From contig PXST01000046.1 in NCBI GenBank assembly GCA_003023405.1, forward strand, positions 1 to 36,629: a stretch of 36,629 bases of DNA, given 5' to 3'. The position numbers and the translations under genes are program-made. This document shows positions 16,927 to 25,237 of the stretch, piece after piece; the stretch's first letter is position 1, and the number at the start of each line of letters is the position of its first letter. The stretch comes from Halobacteriales archaeon SW_8_68_21. GTDB lineage: Archaea; Halobacteriota; Halobacteria; Halobacteriales; Haloferacaceae. Below the pieces are notes generated by a model. It did not search any database. It was not told the origin of the DNA and saw nothing but the letters and a program-made list of their open reading frames with translations.

Positions 16927-17343
16927 GTGGGCGGACTCGTCGAGACGGGTCGGGCCGCGCTCCGTAACGCCCTCGAACGCGTCGGTCGCGGGTGGAGCAA
17001 GATCCAAGAGCGCCGCCCGCTCTCGTACGACCTCCTCGAGAGCGACGACGCGTACCTCGTCGTCTTCGACGCCCCAGGTGTCCGCGGCGAGGACGTCGAC
17101 GTAACCTTCCTCGATCACACCGTCGAGGTGAGCCTCGAACGGTTCCGGGACTTCTACGACGGCTACGACCTCGTGTTCCCCGGCCGCGGCGTCTCGCTGT
17201 CGAGCAGCGTCGACCTCCCCCGCGACGCCGACGTGACGCCAGAGGGCGCGAACGCGACGCTCACGCGCAACGGCACGCTCCACGTCGAGATCCCCAAACG
17301 CGAGGGGTCCAGTAACGTCGACGTCGTCGAAGAAGACGGCTGA
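16927..17343 (+). CDS. Hsp20/alpha-crystallin-type small heat shock protein
   Basis: 138 residues from a GTG start three bases after the upstream stop. Residues about 35-125 form the alpha-crystallin domain: SYDLLESDDAYLVVFDAPGV (beta2-beta3), GEDVDVTFLDHTVEVSLERF, SSSVDLPRDADVTPEGANAT and GTLHVEIPKRE near the end. The C-terminal IxI-like anchor is weak (SNVDVVEEDG), which may limit large oligomers. Known members hold unfolding proteins in the cytoplasm. It converges, with 21 bases between, on the broken FAD oxidoreductase. Confidence 0.85.
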   Translation: MGGLVETGRAALRNALERVGRGWSKIQERRPLSYDLLESDDAYLVVFDAPGVRGEDVDVTFLDHTVEVSLERFRDFYDGYDLVFPGRGVSLSSSVDLPRDADVTPEGANATLTRNGTLHVEIPKREGSSNVDVVEEDG

Positions 17344-17364
17344 CGCCGCCCCGCCCACTTTTGT

Positions 17365-18520
17365 TTACTCCCCGTCGGCCCGCTCGGACAGCGACATCCC
17401 CTCTGTGATCTCGAACGCCTCGTCGCCGTCGAAGCGCGTCGGGTCGAACGTCTCGATCCACGGCGAGTCCGGCGCGTCGAACGCGACGCCGTCAAGCGAC
17501 GACAGCACGCCCTCCGCGACCACCTCGCCGATCGCGGGCGCTCGCATGAATCCGTGTCCCTGCCAGCCGGCGGCGACGAACAGCGCCGGATCGGTTTCTC
17601 CGGTCGCGCCGACTGGGCCAACGAGCGGGTCGCCGTCGGGCGTCGCGGTACAGAGTCCGGCCCACGCCCGGGAGATTTCGCGGTCGGAGTCCCGGCCCGC
17701 CGCCGCGCCGGCGAGGCGCTCGCGGAGGACGGTCGAGATGTCCTCGCGGAACCAGTCGTCGGCCTCGCGACGGTAGTCGTCGGGGGCGGCCGGGACCGGG
17801 TCCGTGCCGTCGCCGGCGAGCAGACCGTCCGGGTGCGGGCGGAGGTACGCGTCCGCGGTGGCGTCGTAGGTCATCGGTCCGTCGTAGGCGTCGTCGGCGA
17901 CGAGCGCCTGAACGCGGTACGGGACGACCGGAACCGCGACGCCGACCGCCGCGAGCAGCGACCGGGTGTGCGCGCCGGCGGCGACGACGACGGCGTCGAA
18001 CGCGCGCGTCTCGCCCCCGGAACCGTCGCCGTCTTCCCCCTCGGCGATCGATAGCTCTCGCCCAACTTCGGTCCGGGAGCCGAGCGCAACCCGCCGCGAC
18101 CTCGAGGTCGTCGGTGCGGAGCGCGGGGAAGCGCTCGCCGAGCGAGTCGGGGGCGACGAGCGACACCTCGCGGCCGTGTCCGCGCATGCGCTTGACGGTC
18201 GCCGGGACCGCGTCGGCATCGGGGTCGCCCTCGCGCACCGCGATCACGTACGGGCAGGGGGTAACGGAGAACCCGGGGAGCGTCCGGTCGAGCGTGCGGA
18301 ACCGCTCGATCGCCCGCGCACCGACCGCGGCGTCGACGTCCTCGGCGTAGGCGTCGTAGAGGAGGCCCGCCGCCCGCCCCGAGCTTCCGGCCGCCAACTC
18401 TCCGCGCTCGTAGAGCGTCACGTCCGCGCCGCGGGCCGCCAGATCGTAGGCCGCGGTGACGCCGACCGCCCCGCCGCCGACGACCGCGACCGTCGGGGCG
18501 GGCTCGGCTCGCTCGTTCAT
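17365..18520 (-). pseudogene. FAD-dependent oxidoreductase (DAO family), frameshifted
   Basis: The 5' part (18520 to about 18095) encodes an ADP-binding fold, VAVVGGGAVGVTAAYDLAAR, and YERGELAAGSSGRAAGLLYD. The 3' part, in another frame from about 18095, reads RVALGSRTEVGRELSIAEG, AFDAVVVAAGAHTRSLL, a substrate-domain region and GWQGHGFMRAPAIGEVVAEG, the second FAD-contact motif of DadA/sarcosine-oxidase-like enzymes. At the junction the family normally has about 25-30 residues of helix, absent here, so an internal deletion as well as a frame change is likely. The remaining sequence keeps normal codon bias, so the damage is recent or artefactual. Confidence 0.7.
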
Positions 18521-18585
18521 GACTCGGCGGAAGACGCGGCCGACGGAAAAGACACCGGGACGACGCAGCCGGTGAGTTGGTCTCT

Positions 18586-18637
18586 GCGGGGGCGCGTGCC
18601 CGCGAGGCCGCCCCGCGGCTGGGGCTTCGGTGGTGTT
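18586..18637 (-). repeat. Single copy of the dispersed GC-rich repeat also found upstream of mutL
   Basis: On the minus strand the block AACACCACCGAAGCCCCAGC is followed by a tail containing TCGCGGGCACGCGCC. Both parts match the element at 25076-25141 almost base for base. It sits in the 212-bp divergent spacer between the FAD pseudogene and the GST-like gene. The TTTATAA head seen in the other copies is missing here. Confidence 0.65.
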
Positions 18638-18702
18638 CCTGTCGGTAGGAGAGATCCGAACAGAGACTGCGTACAGCCGGTGACACGCGTGTCCCCGCCC
18701 AC

Positions 18703-18709
18703 GTTATAC
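18703..18709 (+). promoter_or_regulatory. TATA box for the GST-like gene
   Basis: GTTATAC lies 24-30 bp upstream of the ATG at 18733. Confidence 0.55.
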
Positions 18710-18732
18710 GGGTGGAAGCCCACGTGTCGAGC

Positions 18733-19764
18733 ATGAACCAACTCGTGAACGGGGAGTGGCGGACGGACGCGTACGAAACGACAAACGAGGAGGGAGCGTT
18801 CGAGCGCGGCGAAACCACCTTCCGGAACTGGGTCGCCGGCAGCGACGTGCCCGACCACGTCGACGCCGAGCCGGACAAGCGCTTCCGGCCGGAGGCCGGG
18901 CGGTATCACCTGTACGTCTCGTACGCCTGCCCGTGGGCGCACCGGACGCTCCTCGCGCGCTCTCTGTTGGGCCTCGAAGACGCGATCGGCGTCTCGGTCG
19001 TCGATCCGTGGCGGGGTGAGGACGGCTGGCAGTTCAGCCCCGAGAAGGACGGCTGTACGCGCGATCACCTCCACGACAGCGACTACCTCCGCGAGCTGTA
19101 CGTCGAAGCGGATCCGGACGCCACCTGCCGGGTGACCGTGCCCGTGCTGTGGGACACCGAGGAAGAGACCATCGTCAACAACGAGTCCCGCGAGATCCTG
19201 CGGATGCTGTCGACCGCGTTCGCGGATCTGGGCAACGGGGCGTCGCTGCTCCCGGACGCCAACGAGGACGCGACCGTCGCGGACGTCGACGAGGCCATCA
19301 CGGACATCTACGAGCCGATCAACAACGGCGTCTACCGCGCCGGGTTCGCCACCTCGCAGGCGGCCTACGACGACGCGATCGATGACCTCTTCGACGCGCT
19401 CGACCGCTACGACGACCGGCTCGCGGACCGGCGCTACCTCGTCGGCGACTCACCGACCGAGGCGGACGTCTGTATGTTCACCACCTTGGTCCGCTTCGAT
19501 CAGGTGTACCACACGCACTTCATGTGTAACCGGCAGTTCGTCCACCAGTACGAGAACCTCTGGCCGTATCTGCGTGATCTTTACCAGACGGCGGATGTCG
19601 CCGAGACGGTGAACATGGAACACATCAAAGAGCACTACTACACCACGCACCCGGACGTGACCCCGTCGGGGATCGTCGCGCGCGGTCCCGACCTCAACTT
19701 CGAGGCCGAGCACGGCCGCGACCGGTTCGCGGGAGCGCCGCCGACGCCGACCGCGGGCGACTGA
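18733..19764 (+). CDS. Glutathionyl-hydroquinone reductase-type GST (Xi class)
   Basis: 343 residues, typical of the ECM4/YqjG/PcpF family. The N-terminal thioredoxin-like domain has the catalytic motif Cys66-Pro-Trp-Ala-His70 (YVSYACPWAHRTLL). Later blocks are TVPVLWDTEEETIVNNESRE, NNGVYRAGFATSQAAYDDA and GDSPTEADVCMFTTLVRFDQVYHTHF, all characteristic of the C-terminal helical domain. Known members reduce glutathionyl-hydroquinones. Haloarchaea make gamma-glutamylcysteine rather than glutathione, so the thiol partner probably differs; this is inference. The start is chosen by MNQLVNGEW and by the TATA box 27 bp upstream. Confidence 0.9.
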   Translation: MNQLVNGEWRTDAYETTNEEGAFERGETTFRNWVAGSDVPDHVDAEPDKRFRPEAGRYHLYVSYACPWAHRTLLARSLLGLEDAIGVSVVDPWRGEDGWQFSPEKDGCTRDHLHDSDYLRELYVEADPDATCRVTVPVLWDTEEETIVNNESREILRMLSTAFADLGNGASLLPDANEDATVADVDEAITDIYEPINNGVYRAGFATSQAAYDDAIDDLFDALDRYDDRLADRRYLVGDSPTEADVCMFTTLVRFDQVYHTHFMCNRQFVHQYENLWPYLRDLYQTADVAETVNMEHIKEHYYTTHPDVTPSGIVARGPDLNFEAEHGRDRFAGAPPTPTAGD

Positions 19765-19789
19765 ACGGGAGACGAGGCAGCTCCGTCGA

Positions 19790-19807
19790 ACTCCGGTTTT
19801 CCGGAGT
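19790..19807 (+). terminator. Hairpin after the GST-like gene
   Basis: A perfect 7-bp inverted repeat ACTCCGG / CCGGAGT encloses a TTTT loop, 26 bases after the stop codon. It is a plausible 3'-end or transcript-stability element. The rest of the spacer to 20045 shows no convincing gene. Confidence 0.45.
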
Positions 19808-20045
19808 GTTTCGGCGTGACCCATCTGGTCGATGGAACCACGGATCGACCGGTAGTCACCGGAACGGAGTCGCCGCTTTCGTCAATCGTGATCCGTGCTC
19901 CGGTCAGCTCCCGTGTACCCACCTCGATTCGGATGAATAGGGTTTCACGCGTTTCCGCACCGCCACCGCTTTATGTCGAGTCGATGGAAATGCTCCCTTC
20001 GATTCGCTCGCCCACCCAAAGCGGGGAGAGTTCCGAACGGCGAGG

Positions 20046-21113
20046 CTACCCCTCCATCCCGCCGAACGAGAGGCCGTCCTCGACGGAGCGTTGCGCCGCG
20101 AGGTAGACGATCGCGACCGGCAGCGCGAACAAGTTCGCGAACGCCGCGAACCGCGTCCACGGCGTCGAAAACCGGCCCTCGGTCGCGATGTTGTACAGCT
20201 CGACCGAGAGCGGGTAGTTCTCGGGGCGGAGCAGCGTCTGCGCGATGATGAACTCGTTCCAGCCGGCGAGCCAGACGAAGATCAACACGACCGCGAGTCC
20301 CGGTTTCGTCAGCGGAAGGATCACCTCGCGGATCGTCTCCAAGAAGCTCGCGCCGTCGACCATCGCCGCCTCCTCGTAGGAGACGGGGATGTTGTCCATG
20401 TACGTCTTCAGTAGCCACGTGTTGAACGGAATCGCCGACGCGGCGTAGAACAGCCCGAGGATGAACAGGTTGTTCGTGAGCCCGTAGGTGCTGAAAAGCG
20501 AGTACAGCGCCACGAGCGTCGCGATCGATAGCCCGGCACCGATCTGCGTGAACAGGACGTAGCCGTAGAGGATGCGCTTGCGCCCCACGAACCGCCGGCG
20601 CGAGAACGCGTACGCCGCCGGGACGATCATCCCGAACCCGGCGGCGAGCGTCACGCTGACGATGTAGAGGCTGTTGAACACCGCGCCCGGACCGGTCTTC
20701 GTGCCGGCCCACCGGAAGCCGAGCGGGAGGAGTCCGCCGCCTCCGCCGACGACGATTTGGGGGTAGCCCCAGTCGCCGCCGACGAAGAAGAAGTCGGACT
20801 CGAAGATCACCCACCGGTACGCGCCGAGGTTGTACGTCGACGGGTGCGGGAAGATGCCGCTCGTGTTGAACAGCCGCGACCCCTCCGCGAGTGACGCGGT
20901 CGTGATCCAGAATAGCGGGAACAGCAGCACGAACACCATCGCGAGGCCGAAAAGCGTCATCAGCACGCTCTTTGCGACGTCCCACGGGCTGCGTTTGCCC
21001 GTCCGAACGTCGTAGACCGCGCGCTGGACCGTGACGACGAGCCGCTTCGGCGCGGTCGCGAGCGCGACCAGCTTCGCGGCGACGAGCGACGCGAACGAGC
21101 GAACCGCGCTCAT
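20046..21113 (-). CDS. Carbohydrate ABC transporter permease (MalG type)
   Basis: 355 residues with six core membrane helices after a basic N-terminal extension (about 45 residues). The EAA loop that docks the ATPase is EEAAMVDGASFLETIREVIL. An extra extracellular loop with a GGGGG run (about residues 120-150) separates helix 1 from helix 2. The C-terminus is typical of CUT1-family MalG/UgpE permeases. The ATG overlaps the stop of the partner permease (ATGA), so the two halves of the channel are translationally coupled. The imported sugar cannot be deduced. Confidence 0.9.
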   Translation of the reverse strand: MSAVRSFASLVAAKLVALATAPKRLVVTVQRAVYDVRTGKRSPWDVAKSVLMTLFGLAMVFVLLFPLFWITTASLAEGSRLFNTSGIFPHPSTYNLGAYRWVIFESDFFFVGGDWGYPQIVVGGGGGLLPLGFRWAGTKTGPGAVFNSLYIVSVTLAAGFGMIVPAAYAFSRRRFVGRKRILYGYVLFTQIGAGLSIATLVALYSLFSTYGLTNNLFILGLFYAASAIPFNTWLLKTYMDNIPVSYEEAAMVDGASFLETIREVILPLTKPGLAVVLIFVWLAGWNEFIIAQTLLRPENYPLSVELYNIATEGRFSTPWTRFAAFANLFALPVAIVYLAAQRSVEDGLSFGGMEG

Positions 21114-22105
21114 TCGTCACCCACCCCCTCGGCGAGACCGCCGAAGCGCACGGCGACGAGCATGAACAGCCCGACGAAGGCGATAGCGACGATCAAGATC
21201 GCGGCCGACAGCCCGAACTGGTTGAACGTGATCGCCTCGCGGTAGCCGTACACGATGATCAGCTCGTTCTGCCGGTTCGGACCGCCCTGATTGAACACCC
21301 ACGGGATCAGGAACTGCTGGAACGAGGTCGCGGCCGTGAGGATCGACGCGAACAGCACCGGCCCCTTGATCGCGGGCAGCGTGACGGTGCGGAACCGCTG
21401 GAGCGCGCCCGCGCCGTCGACCATCGCGGCCTCGTGGAGCGACCGCGGCACGTCCTGTAGCGCGCTCACGATGATGATGACCATGAACGGGTACGCCAGC
21501 CACACCTCCGCGGTGACGTACGCGAAGAAGGCCTCCCAGCGACCGCTCAGGAACCCGATCGGCACGTCGAGCAAGAGCGCCTGCGGGGCCGAAAGCGACG
21601 CCATGACGTCGTTGTATCGGCCCAAGATCGTGTTGAACACGCCGAACCGGGCGTCGCTGAACATCCCGCGCCAGACGGTGATCGTGAAGATGCCGGGGAA
21701 CCCCAGCGGGACGATCACCGCCGCGCGCAGGTACCGTCTCCCGGCGACCCGGACGTGGTTCAATAAGAGGGCGATCCCCACCGCCAAGAACACCTTGACA
21801 ACGAGCGAGACGGCGACGAACAGCCACGTCGTCGTCATCGAGGTCCAGAACTGCGAGTCGTTGATTAGCTGAGCGTAGTTCGCCAGCCCGATCAGCTCGG
21901 CACCGCCCCCGATGACCGACCCGGCGAACGTCGCGTCGGTGAGCGAGATGTAGAACAGATAGAAGATGGGGTACAGCATGAAACTCGAAAAGAGGAGCAC
22001 GCCGGGCGCGACGAGCAGCAGCCCCCAGTCGCGACTGGAGAAGGGCAGCGCCGATCGGAGGCTCGCAAGTCTGCTCGGGGCGGTTCCGGGTTGCGAGGAG
22101 GCCAT
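21110..22105 (-). CDS. Carbohydrate ABC transporter permease (MalF type)
   Basis: 331 residues, six or seven membrane helices beginning with DWGLLLVAPGVLLFSSFMLYPI. The EAA loop reads HEAAMVDGAGALQRFRTVTLPAIKGP in two parts around the conserved Gly. The sequence downstream, FLIPWVFNQGGPNRQNELI, matches the substrate-pathway region of MalF/UgpA proteins. It begins 16 bases after the stop of the binding-protein gene and overlaps the MalG-type gene by four bases, making one operon. Confidence 0.9.
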   Translation of the reverse strand: MASSQPGTAPSRLASLRSALPFSSRDWGLLLVAPGVLLFSSFMLYPIFYLFYISLTDATFAGSVIGGGAELIGLANYAQLINDSQFWTSMTTTWLFVAVSLVVKVFLAVGIALLLNHVRVAGRRYLRAAVIVPLGFPGIFTITVWRGMFSDARFGVFNTILGRYNDVMASLSAPQALLLDVPIGFLSGRWEAFFAYVTAEVWLAYPFMVIIIVSALQDVPRSLHEAAMVDGAGALQRFRTVTLPAIKGPVLFASILTAATSFQQFLIPWVFNQGGPNRQNELIIVYGYREAITFNQFGLSAAILIVAIAFVGLFMLVAVRFGGLAEGVGDE

Positions 22106-22120
22106 GGCTCCGGGTGGGAG

Positions 22121-23374
22121 TTACAGCGCCTCCCGGATCTCGGAGGCGGCCTGATCGAGTGCGGCGTCGCTGTCCTGCTCGTCGTTGAAGACGCGTTCGA
22201 GCGCCTCCGTCAGCGGCGTCCAGACGCTGTCCATGTCGGGGTGCGTCGGGATCGGGACGCCGTGGTCGACCTGCTCGGCGAACGCCCGAACCTCGCTAGA
22301 GAGGTCGTCGTTGCCCACCACGCTCGACAGCACGGGGATGTACCCCTGCTCTTCGGCGTTGGTCTGGATGACGTCCTCGTTCGTGGTGTACCACTCGGCG
22401 AGACCGGTGGCGGCGTCAACCGTCGACCGGTCCGCGTCCGCGAGCATCGAACTGAAGTAGAACAGCTGGATCCCAGAGTACGTCCGCGGGTTGCTCCCGT
22501 CGACGGTCGGCAGCGTCGTGATGCCGAGGTTGTCGATCGAGTCGCTGAGGTTTCCGAGTTCCCACGGCCCGTTGATTGCGAACGGCGCGAGGCCGTCGGC
22601 GAACGCGACGATCTGCGACTCGTAGCCGGGGTCGGCCGGGACGTACTGCGACAGGGTTTCGAGGGCGTCCATCCCGCGCTTACACGCGTCGCTGTCGACG
22701 CCGACTTCGAGGCTCCCCTCGTCGAAGATGTCGCCGCCGTACGACTGGATGAACCCGCTGACGAAGTACGGGCTCGTGACGGGGTACGAGAGCCCGTACT
22801 GCCCGTTGCTCGGGTCGTGGTACTCGTCCATGATCGAGACCATCTCCTCGACGGTCTCCGGCGGCTCGTCGACCATGTCCTCGTTGTAGAACAGCGCGAC
22901 GGTCTCGGAGGCGAACGGGAGCCCGTAGAGACCGCCGTCGAACTGGGCGGCCTGCCGTGCGGTCTCGGTGTAGCTGTCGAGCGAGACGTCGACGTCGTCG
23001 CTCGCGTCGTAGAGGAACGGGGGTTCCTCGCGGACCGCGAACCGGCCGACCCAGTCGTGTGCCCAGATCCATGAGTTCGGCCCGTCACCGGCCGGGATCG
23101 CCGTTTCGAGCTGCTGGTCGAGTTCGCCGCCGGGTGCCTCTTTGTCGATGGTGTCGCCCGTCTGCGCTTCGTACTGACTGATGTACTCGGAGAGCGCCTC
23201 GTCCTCGGCATCTGCGAGGTCGACCCACAGGCGTGCGGAGCCCCCGCTCCCGCCGTCGCCGTCGTCGCCGCCGCCGTCATCTCCGTCACCGCCGGTGCTG
23301 ATACAGCCCGCGAGCCCCGCGAGCGCAGTCGATCCCCCCATCGCCTTGAGCAGCGTTCTACGTTTATCGTTCAT
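22121..23374 (-). CDS. Extracellular sugar-binding lipoprotein of ABC transporter
   Basis: 417 residues. A twin-arginine start (MNDKRRTLLKAMGGSTALAG) runs into the lipobox LAGC with the lipidated Cys24, then a Gly/Asp-rich linker (about 25-45) typical of haloarchaeal Tat lipoproteins. The mature part is a family-1 (MalE-like) solute-binding protein: YEAQTGDTIDKEAPGGELDQ, LYGLPFASETVALFYNEDMV and FAINGPWELGNL are diagnostic blocks. It captures the solute outside the cell for the two permeases encoded downstream. A strong TATA element lies 21-30 bp upstream. Confidence 0.92.
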   Translation of the reverse strand: MNDKRRTLLKAMGGSTALAGLAGCISTGGDGDDGGGDDGDGGSGGSARLWVDLADAEDEALSEYISQYEAQTGDTIDKEAPGGELDQQLETAIPAGDGPNSWIWAHDWVGRFAVREEPPFLYDASDDVDVSLDSYTETARQAAQFDGGLYGLPFASETVALFYNEDMVDEPPETVEEMVSIMDEYHDPSNGQYGLSYPVTSPYFVSGFIQSYGGDIFDEGSLEVGVDSDACKRGMDALETLSQYVPADPGYESQIVAFADGLAPFAINGPWELGNLSDSIDNLGITTLPTVDGSNPRTYSGIQLFYFSSMLADADRSTVDAATGLAEWYTTNEDVIQTNAEEQGYIPVLSSVVGNDDLSSEVRAFAEQVDHGVPIPTHPDMDSVWTPLTEALERVFNDEQDSDAALDQAASEIREAL

Positions 23375-23614
23375 CTATCTAGAACAAATGAGGAATTATA
23401 TTTTCATACATTTAGTGTTTGGGATCGTTCCGGATCGTTGTAGATCGTTCCCGAACGATGCGGGCCGGCGCACTCCCGATCGGCGCGGACCGGGCGGCGC
23501 TGCGCGTTGCTCCCTCGGTCGCGCGCGGAACGAGGAGATCTGAGAAGAGATTGTTCACCATATATGAAGAAAACAGCAAAGAACTCATATGCCAGCGGAC
23601 CGGTCTTCAGGGAA
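23375..23614. promoter_or_regulatory. Divergent control region of the sugar transporter with phased GATCGTT boxes
   Basis: The minus-strand promoter shows AAAATATAAT (plus 23395-23404) 21-30 bp upstream of the binding-protein ATG. The plus-strand ATPase gene has ACTCATATG (23583-23591) 24-32 bp upstream of its ATG, and another AT-rich candidate CATATATG (23559-23566). Between them GATCGTT occurs at 23423, 23433 and 23443, exactly 10 bp apart, followed by an inverted AACGAT at 23454-23459. CGTTC-NN-GAACG (23446-23457) is a palindrome. This looks like an operator for one regulator acting on both transcripts; no regulator gene is adjacent. Confidence 0.6.
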
Positions 23615-24748
23615 ATGGCACGCGTCACGCTCGATACGCTCCGGAAGGAGTTCGACCGAGGGACCATCGTCGCCGTCGACGACCTCGACTTGGAGATCGA
23701 CGACGGCGAGTTCGTGACCGTGGTCGGGCCGTCGGGGTGCGGCAAGACGACCACCCTCCGGATGGTCGCCGGCCTTGAGGAGCCGACCTCGGGAACGGTC
23801 AGCTTCGACGACGAGGACGTCACCGACATCCACGCGAAGGAGCGCCCCGTCGCGATGGTGTTCCAGAACTACGCGCTGTACCCGCACAAGACGGTCCGGC
23901 AGAACATGGCGTTCGGGCTCAAGATGAGCACCGAGATGACGAAAGAGGAGCGCTACGAGCGGGTCCGCGAGATGGCGGCGATGATGGGCATCGAGGACCT
24001 CCTCGAGGACAAGCCCGACGAGCTCTCCGGCGGGCAGAAACAGCGGGTCGCCCTCGGCCGGGCCATCGCGCGCGAGCCGGAGGTGTTCCTCTTCGACGAG
24101 CCGCTCAGCAACCTCGACGCGAAGCTCCGCACGGAGATGCGCGCGGAGATCCAGAAGCTCCAGAAGGAGTTCGGCGTCACCGCGATGTACGTCACCCACG
24201 ACCAGGAGGAGGCGATGACGATGGGCGACCGCCTCGCCATCCTGAACGACGGCGAAATCCAGCAGGTCGGCGAGCCGACCGAGGTGTACCAGAACCCGGT
24301 GAACGAGTTCGTCGCCGGCTTCATCGGCTCCCCGTCGATGAACTTCCTCGACATCGACGTGGAGACGGACGGGACGACGGCGACGATCCGGGACGAGTCG
24401 TCGGGGCTCGCGCTCACGCTCAGCCGCAAGTACGTCGCGGGCCGCGAGTTCGGGAGCGGCCCGTACACGCTCGGTATCCGCCCCGAGAACATCGACATCG
24501 TCGAGGAGCCGACCGGGGAGGAGACCCTCGCCGCGACCGTCGAGGTCGTCGAACCGATCGGCTCCGACAACTACGTCCACCTCGACGTGAACGAGGACTT
24601 CCTCGCCCGGGCACCGCCGGACGTCCAGCCGGAGGCCGGCGACGGGATCGGCGTCGTCTTCGACGAGGCGGACCTCCACCTGTTCGACGCCGAGACCGGC
24701 GAGGACGTGTTCCTCACCGACGAGGAGATCGCGGCCGCGGTCGCTTAA
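23615..24748 (+). CDS. Sugar ABC transporter ATP-binding protein (MalK/UgpC type)
   Basis: 377 residues. Walker A is GPSGCGKTT (residues 38-46), Q-loop VFQNYALYPH, signature LSGGQKQR, Walker B VFLFDEPLSNLD and switch His in YVTHDQEEA. A C-terminal OB/TOBE domain (about 240-375) contains LGIRPENIDIVEE, as in MalK-type subunits that couple CUT1 permeases and sometimes bind regulators. Two earlier in-frame ATGs exist (23507, 23564), but MARVTLDTLRKEF is the family N-terminus and has a TATA element at the right distance. It is divergent from, and presumably serves, the binding protein and permeases next door. Confidence 0.93.
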   Translation: MARVTLDTLRKEFDRGTIVAVDDLDLEIDDGEFVTVVGPSGCGKTTTLRMVAGLEEPTSGTVSFDDEDVTDIHAKERPVAMVFQNYALYPHKTVRQNMAFGLKMSTEMTKEERYERVREMAAMMGIEDLLEDKPDELSGGQKQRVALGRAIAREPEVFLFDEPLSNLDAKLRTEMRAEIQKLQKEFGVTAMYVTHDQEEAMTMGDRLAILNDGEIQQVGEPTEVYQNPVNEFVAGFIGSPSMNFLDIDVETDGTTATIRDESSGLALTLSRKYVAGREFGSGPYTLGIRPENIDIVEEPTGEETLAATVEVVEPIGSDNYVHLDVNEDFLARAPPDVQPEAGDGIGVVFDEADLHLFDAETGEDVFLTDEEIAAAVA

Positions 24749-24897
24749 CTACAGCCGATTTTCAGGTTGGCCCGTCGACCGTGAACCGATCGTTCGTGCT
24801 TTCTTTCCGTGCCGAGGTCGAACGCCATCGGCACCCAGCAGATCTGCCCGGAAACTGCTGTCGCCGCGGTGGCTGCTTCCGATGTCTCGGCCGCTCG

Positions 24898-25160
24898 TTT
24901 ATAAGTGTTTGACACCGGGTCGGCGGCGAACGACTCCAAAGTCTTAGTCGTTCGGCTATGCGCTACGGTCGTCGGTGTTTATAAATCGTTGCTCGACACA
25001 AACACCGCCGAAGCCCCAGCCGCTCGGCTATATGCGGTCGTTCTTATTTATAAATCGCCGGTCGACACGGCGGCGAACACCACCGAAGCCTCAGCCTCGC
25101 GTCTCGCAGCCTGTCGGCCGCTCGCAGGCACGCACCACCGCGTTTCGTTTATAAGCGTAC
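24898..25160 (+). repeat. Tandem array of TTTATAA-headed repeat units
   Basis: Heads lie at 24898, 24978, 25047 and 25148 (spacings 80, 69 and 101 bp). Units share a TTTATAAATCG-type head, a GACAC block, a CCGAAGCCCCAGCCGCTCGG-type core (25008-25027 in the second unit; CCAAAGTCTTAGTCGTTCGG in the first; CCGAAGCCTCAGCC in the third), then CTAT(AT)GCG..GGTCGT leading into the next head. The last unit has only the head. The third unit carries a tail (25116-25141) that is also found in the solitary copy at 18586-18637, so this is a dispersed as well as a tandem family. Confidence 0.75.
24927..24954 (+). other. Perfect 9-bp stem-loop in the first repeat unit
   Basis: CGAACGACT (24927-24935) and AGTCGTTCG (24946-24954) are exact reverse complements around a 10-base loop. 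The other units do not keep the left arm, so the hairpin is specific to this unit. Confidence 0.6.
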
Positions 25161-25237
25161 GTTCCGGGAACTGGACTCCTCGCGTCGCCGCCGGCGACAA
25201 CGGCTTCAAGTGCGCGCTCGTCCGACAGAGCGTACGA

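Larger units (their letters stand above)
24749..25237. other. Intergenic region before mutL, largely repeat
   Basis: 489 bp with no gene. Bases 24749-24897 show nothing I recognise. From 24898 on, four TTTATAA heads at 24898, 24978, 25047 and 25148 each lead into related GC-rich sequence. A continuous frame runs through much of it into mutL, but it lacks coding character apart from being stop-free. Confidence 0.6.

Noticed and set aside
19638..19922. Small minus-strand gene (94 codons) after the GST-like gene
   Set aside because: It overlaps the GST 3' end and the terminator hairpin and shows no family similarity or clear promoter.
24905..25237. N-terminal extension of MutL by 111 codons
   Set aside because: The extension is translation of the TTTATAA-headed repeats; the conserved MutL N-terminus begins at 25238.
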